Of a stretch of DNA of 41,257 nucleotides, positions 1 to 7,280 are shown in pieces. Both the position numbers and the translations under genes were made by a program. The notes under the pieces are model-generated. The model made no database searches, had not been told where the DNA came from, and was given only the letters and a program-made list of their open reading frames with translations. How positions within the stretch are numbered: the first letter of the stretch is position 1; each line of letters begins with the position of its first letter. Source of the stretch: Oscillospiraceae bacterium (GTDB lineage: Bacteria > Bacillota > Clostridia > Oscillospirales > Ruminococcaceae); assembly GCA_029267825.1 (NCBI GenBank), contig JAJUHO010000004.1, positions 1-41,257 on the forward strand, given 5' to 3'.

Positions 1-1
1 A

Positions 2-196
2 GCCGAGGAAAGCGCTGCCGCAAGCGAAGAGCTTTCCGGACAAGCCGACACCTTAAAACAGCTTATTGCGGTATTTAAGTTTAAAGAAATCCATTCCGGA
101 CAAGCCCAAAACAGCAAGTCCAACATAATAAACCTTGATTTTAATGAAAATTTTCCCGCCGCATCAAACTTTGAATTTGCAGGGGAAAAGTATTAA
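2..196 (+). CDS. Methyl-accepting chemotaxis protein, C-terminal fragment (cut by window start)
   Basis: Only the last 64 codons are present; the frame is open from base 2 to the TAA at 194-196. The visible part begins AEESAAASEELSGQA and continues into LKQLIAVFKF. This is the classic end of the MCP signalling domain: the membrane-distal coiled coil of methylation helix 2, followed by a short amphipathic segment. A variable, polar tail of about 35 residues follows. Chemoreceptors of this kind pass ligand signals to CheA/CheW. Ligand domain, membrane segments and start lie outside the window, so the ligand cannot be guessed. A strong terminator follows at once, so this is the last gene of its transcript. 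Confidence 0.85.
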   Translation, partial: AEESAAASEELSGQADTLKQLIAVFKFKEIHSGQAQNSKSNIINLDFNENFPAASNFEFAGEKY

Positions 197-219
197 AAAT
201 ATAAATATTAACTTTCAGG

Positions 220-250
220 TCCGCCCTTTTTAGGGCGGATTTTTTCTTTT
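220..250 (+). terminator. Intrinsic terminator after the MCP gene
   Basis: An 8-bp stem (220-227 with 232-239, core CCGCCC/GGGCGG) closes a 4-nt T loop and runs directly into a T-rich tract at 240-250. It separates the chemoreceptor gene from ccdA. Confidence 0.93.
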
Positions 251-302
251 GGGCAGTATTCCTTTTGTTTTTTAGGAAAAACTAACCCCAAAGGAGGACT
301 TT

Positions 303-950
303 ATGGAATATTTTATTTTGTTTATTGAAGGTATAACGGCATTTATTTCGCCCTGCATGCTGCCGATGCTTCCGGTTTATCTGGGATATTTTGCAGGGCA
401 AAATCCAAAGGGCGGCAAAACCATTTTAAACGCAATCGGCTTTGTATGCGGATTTACTCTTGTTTTTATCCTGCTTGGGGCATTTTCCGGCAGCCTTGGC
501 GTATTTGTCTTTAAAAACAAAAGGATTATAAACACAGTTTTTGGAGTGCTTCTTATTCTTTTGGGACTTAATTATGCCGGAATTTTAAGGATAGGCTTTT
601 TAAATTCGATTTTAAACCCATCTTTTGCCCACAAAAAATCAAATTTAAATTTCTTTTCAAGCCTTTTGTTTGGAATTTTATTTTCGGCAGGCTGGACTCC
701 ATGCGTGGGAACTTTCCTCGGTTCTGCGCTGATGCTTGCGGCAAATTCGCAAACCGTTTTAAAGGGCGTTCTTATGCTTTTTGTATTTTCAATGGGACTT
801 GGCATACCATTTATTCTGTCAGCGCTTATTGTGGAAAAGCTCAAAGTCGCCTTTGATTTCATCAAAAGAAATTACCGCATAATAAACCTTTTTTCGGGAA
901 TTCTTCTCTCAATTCTGGGTATCCTTATGATTGCGGGGATATTCGGATAA
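303..950 (+). CDS. ccdA: CcdA-type transmembrane thiol-disulfide transporter
   Basis: A 215-residue, highly hydrophobic protein with about six membrane segments, the usual size for CcdA (short DsbD-like family). Two cysteines sit in the expected family motifs: Cys18 in ISPCMLPMLP of the first helix and Cys134 in GWTPCVGTF of the fourth. In the family these two cysteines carry electrons from cytoplasmic thioredoxin across the membrane to extracytoplasmic thioredoxin-like proteins. The start is well set, with AAAGGAGG at 290-297 just upstream of the ATG. The next gene encodes a membrane-anchored thioredoxin, the natural partner. No cytochrome c assembly gene is nearby, so a role in general extracytoplasmic thiol reduction is more likely than cytochrome maturation; that part is inference. 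Confidence 0.92.
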   Translation: MEYFILFIEGITAFISPCMLPMLPVYLGYFAGQNPKGGKTILNAIGFVCGFTLVFILLGAFSGSLGVFVFKNKRIINTVFGVLLILLGLNYAGILRIGFLNSILNPSFAHKKSNLNFFSSLLFGILFSAGWTPCVGTFLGSALMLAANSQTVLKGVLMLFVFSMGLGIPFILSALIVEKLKVAFDFIKRNYRIINLFSGILLSILGILMIAGIFG

Positions 951-975
951 TATTCTTTTGAAAGGAAGGATTTTT

Positions 976-1746
976 ATGAAAAAAAGGACTCTTGCGGCAA
1001 TAATCATAGGATTTATCAGCCTGCTTGGCGCCTCAACACTTATTTACAGCGCATTTACTCCCGATTCTGAAAATTACAGTGCAAACGAAAGCGGCTCTGT
1101 AAGCACTTATTCGGAAAGCACACCGCTTTTTGAAACAACCCCGTCATCCACCACATCCACTTCTCCTGAAACGATAATCGACGGGGCGACAAACAAAACT
1201 TCTCCGCAAACTACACGGGCAACAACCAAACCTCAAACAACCCAAACCCCCGCAACAACCTCGACAGCTCCGCCGCTTACAACAGCTTCAACAGCACAAA
1301 CGACGGTTAAAACCACACGCCCCTCCGGAAACGCACCTGATTTTACGGTTTATGATGCATCCGGCAATCCGGTAAGCCTTTCGGACTTCTTTGGCAAGCC
1401 GGTAGTTTTGAATTTCTGGGCAAGCTGGTGCGGGCCTTGCCGAAATGAAATGCCCGAGTTTCAGGAAATGTACGAAAAATACTCCGGAGAAGGAGTGGTT
1501 TTCATGATGATAAACCTCACAGACGGTTCAAGAGAAACCCAAAGCAGCGCATCATCATTTATAAACTCCTCCGGTTATACTTTCCCCGTTTATTTTGATA
1601 CAAAAACCAGCGCTGCAAACGCCTATAACATCTCCTCTATCCCGACAACATTTTTCATTTCAAAAAACGGCGACATATCGGGCAAAAATATAGGTCAGAT
1701 TTCAAAAACATCCCTTGAAAACGGAATAGCAAGCATAATGGAATAA
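976..1746 (+). CDS. Membrane-anchored thioredoxin-fold protein, TlpA/ResA family
   Basis: I place the start at the ATG at 976, behind AAAGGAAGG at 961-969, rather than 931, which would overlap ccdA and add 15 residues. The 256-residue protein has a Lys-Lys-Arg N-terminus and one hydrophobic anchor (residues 5-27, no lipobox cysteine). Residues 30-118 form a Ser/Thr/Pro-rich linker. The thioredoxin domain spans about 119-256: catalytic WCGPC at 151-155 in [14 protein letters not shown], and the cis-proline Pro223 in SIPTTFF. It should be tethered outside the membrane as a disulfide reductase fed by the adjacent CcdA. The linker resembles a wall-spanning stalk. The substrate is unknown; ResA-like cytochrome or methionine sulfoxide reductase partners are possible but not seen here. 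Confidence 0.88.
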   Translation: MKKRTLAAIIIGFISLLGASTLIYSAFTPDSENYSANESGSVSTYSESTPLFETTPSSTTSTSPETIIDGATNKTSPQTTRATTKPQTTQTPATTSTAPPLTTASTAQTTVKTTRPSGNAPDFTVYDASGNPVSLSDFFGKPVVLNFWASWCGPCRNEMPEFQEMYEKYSGEGVVFMMINLTDGSRETQSSASSFINSSGYTFPVYFDTKTSAANAYNISSIPTTFFISKNGDISGKNIGQISKTSLENGIASIME

Positions 1747-1780
1747 AAAAATTCCCGACGAATTGTCGGGAATTTTTTTA
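1747..1780. terminator. Bidirectional terminator between convergent genes
   Basis: The stem ATTCCCGAC (1751-1759) pairs with 1765-1773 around a 5-nt loop. It is flanked by A-tracts on the left and a T-tract on the right, so it can end both the ccdA-tlpA transcript (+) and the germination operon (-), whose last stop codon is at 1778. Confidence 0.88.
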
Positions 1781-1996
1781 TTCGTAACTTAAATGCAGTA
1801 CATCGCCTATTATAAATTCAAAGAATTTTACTGGGGATGGAATCTCCACCCCAAAAACCAAAAGCATTGACATGACAAGCGCCAAAACGAAAAACACTGA
1901 ATAAACAATGATTTCCTTTATGTTCTTTTCCTTTATAAGGCTTGGCAAATCCATAAGCGCCAAAAAGGAAAAAACGCCAACCAAAAGCACCACCAT
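1778..1996 (-). CDS. Small two-TM protein, likely D subunit of the Ger receptor
   Basis: A 72-residue protein with two predicted membrane segments (about residues 2-16 and 30-49), a short charged loop (KEKNIKE) and a polar tail. Its ATG overlaps the stop of the upstream gerKB gene by one base (TAATG), and a GGAGG lies inside the end of gerKB, so the two are translationally coupled. Small two-helix proteins encoded in or beside gerA-type operons are known as D subunits and modulate receptor function. Position, length and topology fit that class. There is no diagnostic motif, so the assignment rests mainly on context. It is the last gene of the operon. Confidence 0.6.
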   Translation of the reverse strand: MVVLLVGVFSFLALMDLPSLIKEKNIKEIIVYSVFFVLALVMSMLLVFGVEIPSPVKFFEFIIGDVLHLSYE

Positions 1997-3105
1997 TAAA
2001 CAGCCGCCTCCTTTTCCTTTTTAAATCCCCTTAAAAGCGCCACAACAAGAGTAAGCATCGGGAGTACAACCTCCAAAAACAGCGAATAAAACGGTCCGGC
2101 CGTGCCTTCCCAAGAGTTTGTGTCAATTGAAGAATCGAAAGATACAAGTGTAAGGCAAAGTATTATCGCACCCGCAGGGAGCACTAATGATTTATACGAC
2201 TTTATCTTTAAAAGCTGCTGAACCGCCCTTAAAAAAGCAAAATAAAGTATGGACACTTTAAAAAACAAAAGCATTATAAGCACAAATGCGTAAAATAGCT
2301 CCATCCTTGTAAATACGTTTGCTATGTTTATAAGCCTGAACGCCTCAAAAGCAGGAGCAGTCACAAGCGAAATAAAACTGCCAAGAACGGCAATATTCCT
2401 TGCTTCAACTATGAGTATCGTTAAAGAACCTATTAAAAATCCAAAAAAGAAAGATTTTTTAAGCTCCTTTGGCTTTTTAAGGTCCGGAAAGACCATAAAA
2501 AACACCACCAACTGGCTGAACGAAAGCGTTATCTGCGAATGTATCCCCTGCACATATTTTATCGGCCTGAGCGAAAACACAGGCATAAAGTTTTCAAGCT
2601 TCATATCCTTGCCCATTAAAATTAAATTTGCAACCATTACCAAAAGCACTATGACAACAAAAACCGCACTGTACCTCGTCATGGTTTCAAGACCCTTTCT
2701 TATGGCATAGGCACACACCGCCAAAAAGAGAAAAAGTATTGCTGCGGCAGGGGTTTCCGGCATAAGAGCACCTGAAATAAAGTTATCAAGTATTCTCGTA
2801 TTAAATGTTGAAAGAAACAGAAAGTGTATAATGTATAAAACTGAAACCACTCCGCCTAAGACTTTGCCGAAAACTTTTTCATTTATCTCAATAAGACTTT
2901 TTCCGGGGAACAAATCCGACAGCTTTATATAAATCCAAAACAAAGGAAGAAACAACAATATCGCAGCCAAAATAACAAGCCACGAATCCTGCTTTGCTAT
3001 TGCGCTCATGTTCCCCATCATCAGCACCGAGCACTGCAAAAAACAGCCGACTGCAAACATAAGCGCCATTGAGGAAATTCTTTCTTTTGCATTTTCTTTG
3101 TTCAT
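1996..3105 (-). CDS. Spore germination receptor permease subunit, GerAB/GerKB family (second copy)
   Basis: A roughly 369-residue membrane protein with about ten hydrophobic segments, matching the GerAB family (APC superfamily fold, 360-370 residues). B subunits bind the germinant in the spore inner membrane and act with the A and C subunits. It shares extended similarity with the neighbouring permease; compare FTRMELFYAFVLIMLLFF here with FTRMEILYAVVLIMLFFF there. Two ATGs are possible (3111 and 3105). The AAAGGA at about 3114-3119 is only 2 bases from the first but about 8 from the second, so I prefer 3105. It lies 21 bp downstream of the first permease. A second B subunit in one operon may give the receptor another specificity or form an alternative complex. 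Confidence 0.87.
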   Translation of the reverse strand: MNKENAKERISSMALMFAVGCFLQCSVLMMGNMSAIAKQDSWLVILAAILLFLPLFWIYIKLSDLFPGKSLIEINEKVFGKVLGGVVSVLYIIHFLFLSTFNTRILDNFISGALMPETPAAAILFLFLAVCAYAIRKGLETMTRYSAVFVVIVLLVMVANLILMGKDMKLENFMPVFSLRPIKYVQGIHSQITLSFSQLVVFFMVFPDLKKPKELKKSFFFGFLIGSLTILIVEARNIAVLGSFISLVTAPAFEAFRLINIANVFTRMELFYAFVLIMLLFFKVSILYFAFLRAVQQLLKIKSYKSLVLPAGAIILCLTLVSFDSSIDTNSWEGTAGPFYSLFLEVVLPMLTLVVALLRGFKKEKEAAV

Positions 3106-3126
3106 AAGCATTTTCCTTTCAGGATT

Positions 3127-4233
3127 TTAAGACAAGGGCAGGCTTGAACGTTTTCCCACAAGCTTTTTTATAAAAATTGCCGCAAGCGTAATAAGCGGCA
3201 GAACAGTATCAAAAAAGGTTGAAAATACCGCCGCATAGTTTTCTCCCCAAAACGCATGCTGTGCAGAAGACTCAAACGAAATTAAAGAAAAGCACAAAAC
3301 AAGTATTCCTAAGGGGCATAAAAGCATTTCGTAGCATTTCAAAGAAAATACTTCGGCAATAGTCGCGGCATTGCAGTACATCGTGGTGCTTATCTGGAAA
3401 AAGAAAAGCATTATTAAAACAACAGCATACAAAATTTCCATGCGCGTAAAAAAAGTTCCCACGTTTATCATTTTTATCGTTTCAAAGGTCGGGTTTTCAA
3501 AGACTTTTATTGCCCCACCTAAAATGGCAATATCACGGAGTATTATAAAAACCATTACCGCCCAGCCGATAAAAGTTCCTTTTATAAGTGCCTTTTTAAC
3601 ATTTTTAAAATCCTTCACATTTGGCATATACATAAGCAATAAAAAGGTCCCCGACGCAGGAATCACCCCTTGCGTATGAGTGGCTTTCAAATACTCTTTG
3701 ACCGGATATGAAAATACGGGCAAAAAATTTGTGAGCTTTACGTCTTTTAATAAAAGCACGCTGTTGAATAAAATCGCCCCCAACGAAACCATAAAAAACA
3801 CTTCGGCATATTTAAGAAGCACCTCCGGCCCTTTTTTTGCCGCATAACAGCAAACAGCAAGAAAAAGCGCAAGAATTGCCGCCGGAGGGGTATATGTCAG
3901 TACGCTTCCGGTTACGAAGCCGCTAAGCACATTCATATTTAAAAACGCATATGAAAAAAACAAAACAAAATAAAGCAATCCAAAAATTCTTCCTACAATG
4001 TTGCCAAAGACTGCTATGCTTATTTCAATGATATTTTTGCCGGGAAAGTTTTTTATAAGCATTATATAAATCCATATGTGAAAAAGGTTTATAAGAATTG
4101 CAAATACTGCCGAAAACCAAGCCTCATGCCCAAGAACTGCGGTTGAAAAGGATGAAAGCAAGCTTGTTCCGCCATAATAAGCCGCAATGGAAAATATCAG
4201 CGTCCTTGAATCAATAAATCCTTTTTTATACAT
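3127..4233 (-). CDS. gerKB: Spore germination receptor permease subunit, GerAB/GerKB family (first copy)
   Basis: 368 residues, about ten membrane-spanning segments, typical length for the GerAB endospore germination permease family. As the B subunit of a GerA-type germinant receptor it would sit in the inner membrane of the dormant spore and recognise a small nutrient or other germinant. The start ATG has AGGGGAAG upstream and lies 2 bp after the stop of the gerKC-like gene, so it is surely co-transcribed and probably coupled. The next gene is a paralogue of the same family. Germinant specificity cannot be read from sequence by eye. Confidence 0.88.
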   Translation of the reverse strand: MYKKGFIDSRTLIFSIAAYYGGTSLLSSFSTAVLGHEAWFSAVFAILINLFHIWIYIMLIKNFPGKNIIEISIAVFGNIVGRIFGLLYFVLFFSYAFLNMNVLSGFVTGSVLTYTPPAAILALFLAVCCYAAKKGPEVLLKYAEVFFMVSLGAILFNSVLLLKDVKLTNFLPVFSYPVKEYLKATHTQGVIPASGTFLLLMYMPNVKDFKNVKKALIKGTFIGWAVMVFIILRDIAILGGAIKVFENPTFETIKMINVGTFFTRMEILYAVVLIMLFFFQISTTMYCNAATIAEVFSLKCYEMLLCPLGILVLCFSLISFESSAQHAFWGENYAAVFSTFFDTVLPLITLAAIFIKKLVGKRSSLPLS

Positions 4234-4235
4234 TT

Positions 4236-5411
4236 CTACTTCCCCTGCTCTTTTTCTTTAGGCTCTGGATAATCCGGTCTTGAAAGCCTTCCCATTCCGA
4301 CTATTTTTACATTTGCCTCAACCTCTACCTTCATATTTGGGTAAATTTTATCCCATTCTCCTTCAAGCGTTTTCCATGCTTTTGGATTTGTCTGATGAAT
4401 TTTTTCGCCAAACCCGAAAATATCCGCCCCAAGCTCTTGTGATTTTTTTACCACAGCCTCAATTTGTTCCTTTATTATTTTTTCGGTTTCGCTTTTAACA
4501 AGGTCAAGATTTTCCTTGCCGCCCAGATTCTCGGCACCTGTTTGGCTTGCAATTGAGCTTAACTGCTTTATTTTTATTTTTGCGGTAATGCTCCCATCAT
4601 CACCAACCTCTACCTTTACGTCGGAACTTGCCTGCATTATTTCTATCGTGACGGTTTCAGCTTTAATTTCGTCAATAATTATTCCGCTTTTAACTTTTCC
4701 CATAACCCACATAAAGGCTCTGGTCTGCTCCTTGTCAAGCTGGCCAACCATCTTATCTTCCTTAAAAACCGCTCCGCCGGAAACATATGCAACCATTTTT
4801 CCGTTTTGGTCTTTAAGCTCAACCATAGGCGCAAGCACATCCTTTGTCTTGCTTGAAAGACAACCCATAAACTCAAAAAGGTTCACTGTCGCCGTTTCGG
4901 AAGTGGCTCCTTGCGCCTCGACAAGCTGGCCTATGTCTATTGCGGGAATTTTTGAAAACTGTGGGGAGCATTTCAGTATGTCAGCAGCTTTTCCTTTTGC
5001 CACAAAGATATTTACTGTAAGCCTTGATTCATGGTCACGCATGAAAAAATCCAAAACATCGTGAACTCCCTGCTCAGCCATGTCCTCTCCGAAAATTATA
5101 ATTTGATTATGAGGGATATAGAGCTTTCGGCTTATTTCATGCGTAAATCCCCTGAAAATGCTCATTATGTCCTCGCCTTCCTCAGTGAGGTTTATATATG
5201 CCGAGCCTTGCGAATCCCCCGTTTTTGATGCCGATTCCATGTTGTTTGTATCCACAAGCTGAGCGGTGACTTTTATATTTCCAAGCTTTACACCTTCATC
5301 CACGCCAACCCCCATGACAATACCAAGGGTATTAAGCTCTCTCCTGTTCCAACAGCCTGTAAGGCTCATGGCAACCGCCGTTATCAAGGCAATTTTAGAA
5401 ATTTTTTTCAA
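4236..5411 (-). CDS. gerKC: Spore germination receptor lipoprotein subunit, GerAC/GerKC family
   Basis: I start this gene at TTG 5411, not at an in-frame ATG at 5471 that would overlap gerKA by 38 bp. From TTG the protein opens with a textbook lipoprotein signal: two lysines, a hydrophobic stretch and lipobox LTGC with Cys20. A GGGGAG ribosome site lies 8 bases upstream. The mature part begins CWNRRELNTLGIVMGVGVD, a hallmark of the GerAC family, and the 391-residue length is normal. The C subunit is lipidated on the outer face of the spore inner membrane and is needed for receptor assembly. It lies 22 bp after gerKA and 2 bp before the first permease gene. Confidence 0.9.
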   Translation of the reverse strand: MKKISKIALITAVAMSLTGCWNRRELNTLGIVMGVGVDEGVKLGNIKVTAQLVDTNNMESASKTGDSQGSAYINLTEEGEDIMSIFRGFTHEISRKLYIPHNQIIIFGEDMAEQGVHDVLDFFMRDHESRLTVNIFVAKGKAADILKCSPQFSKIPAIDIGQLVEAQGATSETATVNLFEFMGCLSSKTKDVLAPMVELKDQNGKMVAYVSGGAVFKEDKMVGQLDKEQTRAFMWVMGKVKSGIIIDEIKAETVTIEIMQASSDVKVEVGDDGSITAKIKIKQLSSIASQTGAENLGGKENLDLVKSETEKIIKEQIEAVVKKSQELGADIFGFGEKIHQTNPKAWKTLEGEWDKIYPNMKVEVEANVKIVGMGRLSRPDYPEPKEKEQGK

Positions 5412-5433
5412 AAATCCCACTCCCCAGAAAAAA

Positions 5434-7041
5434 TCAGTCTTCCTTTTTGTCGGTAATTGTCGCCGGAACAAAATCTGCCTGTCTTCTTGAATCTCCCTTT
5501 GCCATTCCGTTCGGCCTTGTGCGCATAAGCCATAGAGGCGCCCTTACAATGCTGTCTTTTATGTCCTTTATCTCAACAGGAGCCAGCGGCGCAAGATATG
5601 AAAATCCATAGGATTTAAGGGAAGCAAGATGAACCATTATCGCCAAAAGGCCCATAGCTATCCCATATCCGCCCATTGCCGCAGAAAGCAAAAGAAGAAG
5701 AACCCTTAAAATTGCCGCCGCATCCGCCTGCATGGGTACGGCAAAAATAGACACCGCAGTTATGGCTATTACTATTACCATTGGCGCTCCTATAAGCCCT
5801 GCCGAAACTGCAGCCTCTCCCATAACAAGCGCACCGACAATGCTCATTGCTTGTCCGACCGGTCTTGGAAGCCTTACTCCGGCTTCACGCAATATTTCAA
5901 ACGCAAGTATCATTATAAGAGCCTCCACCGCCGAGGGAAAAGGAATCCCCTCCCTTGCGGCAACCATTGTAAACAAAAGGTCAGTTGGAATCAGCTCTTG
6001 GTGGAACGTGCTTATTGAAACGTAAAACGCAGGGGCAAGTATTGAAATAAGGAACGCAGTGCAACGTATGAACCTAAGCCCCGTCATAAACCACGGCCTT
6101 GAATAATAATCTTCGGCAGTCTGAAAGCTTTCAAGAAAAAGCATCGGCACCGTAAGCACAAAAGGCGTGCCGTCAACGATTATTGCAACCCTGCCTTCCA
6201 GCAGTTTTGCCGCCACAACATCCGGTTTTTCAGTATATCCGGTAGTTGCAAAAATTGAAAAGGGAGCATCCTCTATATATTGTTCTATATACCCCGATTC
6301 AAGTATAGCATCTGTATTTATCACCCTAAGCCGCCTTTTTATTTCGGCAATAAGCTCCTCGTTTGCAAGACCTTTGATGTATGCAATACAAACCGGAGTT
6401 TTTGTTTTTTCGCCCATTATAAAAACCTCGGTAGTAAGCGCCGGATGCTTTATCTTTCGCCTTAAAAGAGCGGTATTTGTCCTTAAATTTTCTGTAAAGC
6501 CCTCCCTCGGCCCTCTTATGACCGATTCCGTTATAGGCTCGCTCACGCTTCGTTTTTCCCAGCCCCTGCAGCTTATCACAAGCGCCTTGTCAAATCCGTC
6601 CAGCAAAAGCACGGCATCTCCGGAAAGGAACGCATAAATCGTATCGTCAAATGTAACCGCATCCTTTACCTCGCTGACCGAAAGCATGGCTCTCTTTATT
6701 TCGTCAAGGTCGTTTTCATACATCCCCTCGCCGAAATCAATAAATGAATATTTGTACATGAGCGGTTCTATAATGCTTTTGTTTATTATATCGGTATTTG
6801 CAAGCCCATCCACAAAAACAAGTGCCGCTTTCATGCTCTGGTTCTGCCCGAATGAAAATTCCCTTATAATCACATCGTTGCTGTCATGCACATCGCTTTT
6901 TATTTTTTTTACGTTTTCGCAAAGCTTTTCGTAAAGCTTTTTTGCCTCCGGTTCTTTTAAAGGCGCGCCTTCCTCCGGATTTTTTTCCTTTTCTTTTTTA
7001 TCGGCAAAAAAGCGCGCTTTTTTGATGAATTTTTCCAGCAT
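5434..7041 (-). CDS. gerKA: Spore germination receptor subunit A, GerAA/GerKA family
   Basis: 535 residues, first gene of the operon. The charged N-terminal third is followed by the cytoplasmic GerA domain and, from about residue 325, a set of five or six membrane segments. The stretch with VDGTPFVLTVPMLFLESF just before the membrane region is highly characteristic of GerAA proteins. The ATG follows a GGGAG site about 7 bases upstream. The A subunit forms, with B and C, the germinant receptor (ion-channel-like in current models) of the spore inner membrane. Upstream, a sigma-G-like promoter can be proposed, which would fit forespore expression. Confidence 0.92.
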   Translation of the reverse strand: MLEKFIKKARFFADKKEKEKNPEEGAPLKEPEAKKLYEKLCENVKKIKSDVHDSNDVIIREFSFGQNQSMKAALVFVDGLANTDIINKSIIEPLMYKYSFIDFGEGMYENDLDEIKRAMLSVSEVKDAVTFDDTIYAFLSGDAVLLLDGFDKALVISCRGWEKRSVSEPITESVIRGPREGFTENLRTNTALLRRKIKHPALTTEVFIMGEKTKTPVCIAYIKGLANEELIAEIKRRLRVINTDAILESGYIEQYIEDAPFSIFATTGYTEKPDVVAAKLLEGRVAIIVDGTPFVLTVPMLFLESFQTAEDYYSRPWFMTGLRFIRCTAFLISILAPAFYVSISTFHQELIPTDLLFTMVAAREGIPFPSAVEALIMILAFEILREAGVRLPRPVGQAMSIVGALVMGEAAVSAGLIGAPMVIVIAITAVSIFAVPMQADAAAILRVLLLLLSAAMGGYGIAMGLLAIMVHLASLKSYGFSYLAPLAPVEIKDIKDSIVRAPLWLMRTRPNGMAKGDSRRQADFVPATITDKKED

Positions 7042-7080
7042 AACATCACTCCCGCCAAAAGCTCATTATTTTTCAAAATT

Positions 7081-7110
7081 TATTATCTCTTTGTCAAGTT
7101 AAATTATTCA
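7081..7110 (-). promoter_or_regulatory. Possible sigma-G (forespore) promoter for the ger operon
   Basis: Reading the minus strand, TGAATA (7110-7105) is followed after 17 bp by GATAATA (7087-7081). This resembles the sigma-G consensus (GNATR and CATANTA-like boxes), with the first base of the -10 box differing. It lies 40 bp upstream of the gerKA start. A TTGACA also occurs inside the spacer (plus 7092-7097) but has no good -10 box at the right distance. Forespore control is what is known for ger operons; the exact site is inference. Confidence 0.45.
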
Positions 7111-7197
7111 AAACCGTGCTTCTGTAAAACAAGAATACAAAATGTGTAAAAAATAATAATTTTTTATTTTTTACATATTATTTGTTAAATTTTGTAA

Positions 7198-7226
7198 TTG
7201 AATTTATTAAAAAAGTGGTATATAAT
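7198..7226 (+). promoter_or_regulatory. Sigma-A promoter of the glgP operon
   Basis: TTGAAT (7198-7203), a 17-bp spacer, then a perfect TATAAT (7221-7226). Transcription should begin near 7233, giving a leader of about 48 nt before the glgP start at 7281. The region upstream is very AT-rich. Confidence 0.8.
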
Positions 7227-7280
7227 AATGCTATAAAACGTAATTTTTAAGTGCTTTCAGTTTTAGAGGGAGGAATGGAT

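Noticed and set aside
4516-5064. A 182-codon plus-strand frame opposite gerKC
   Set aside because: It is a shadow of the GerAC-family gene on the other strand; no start signal or family resemblance.
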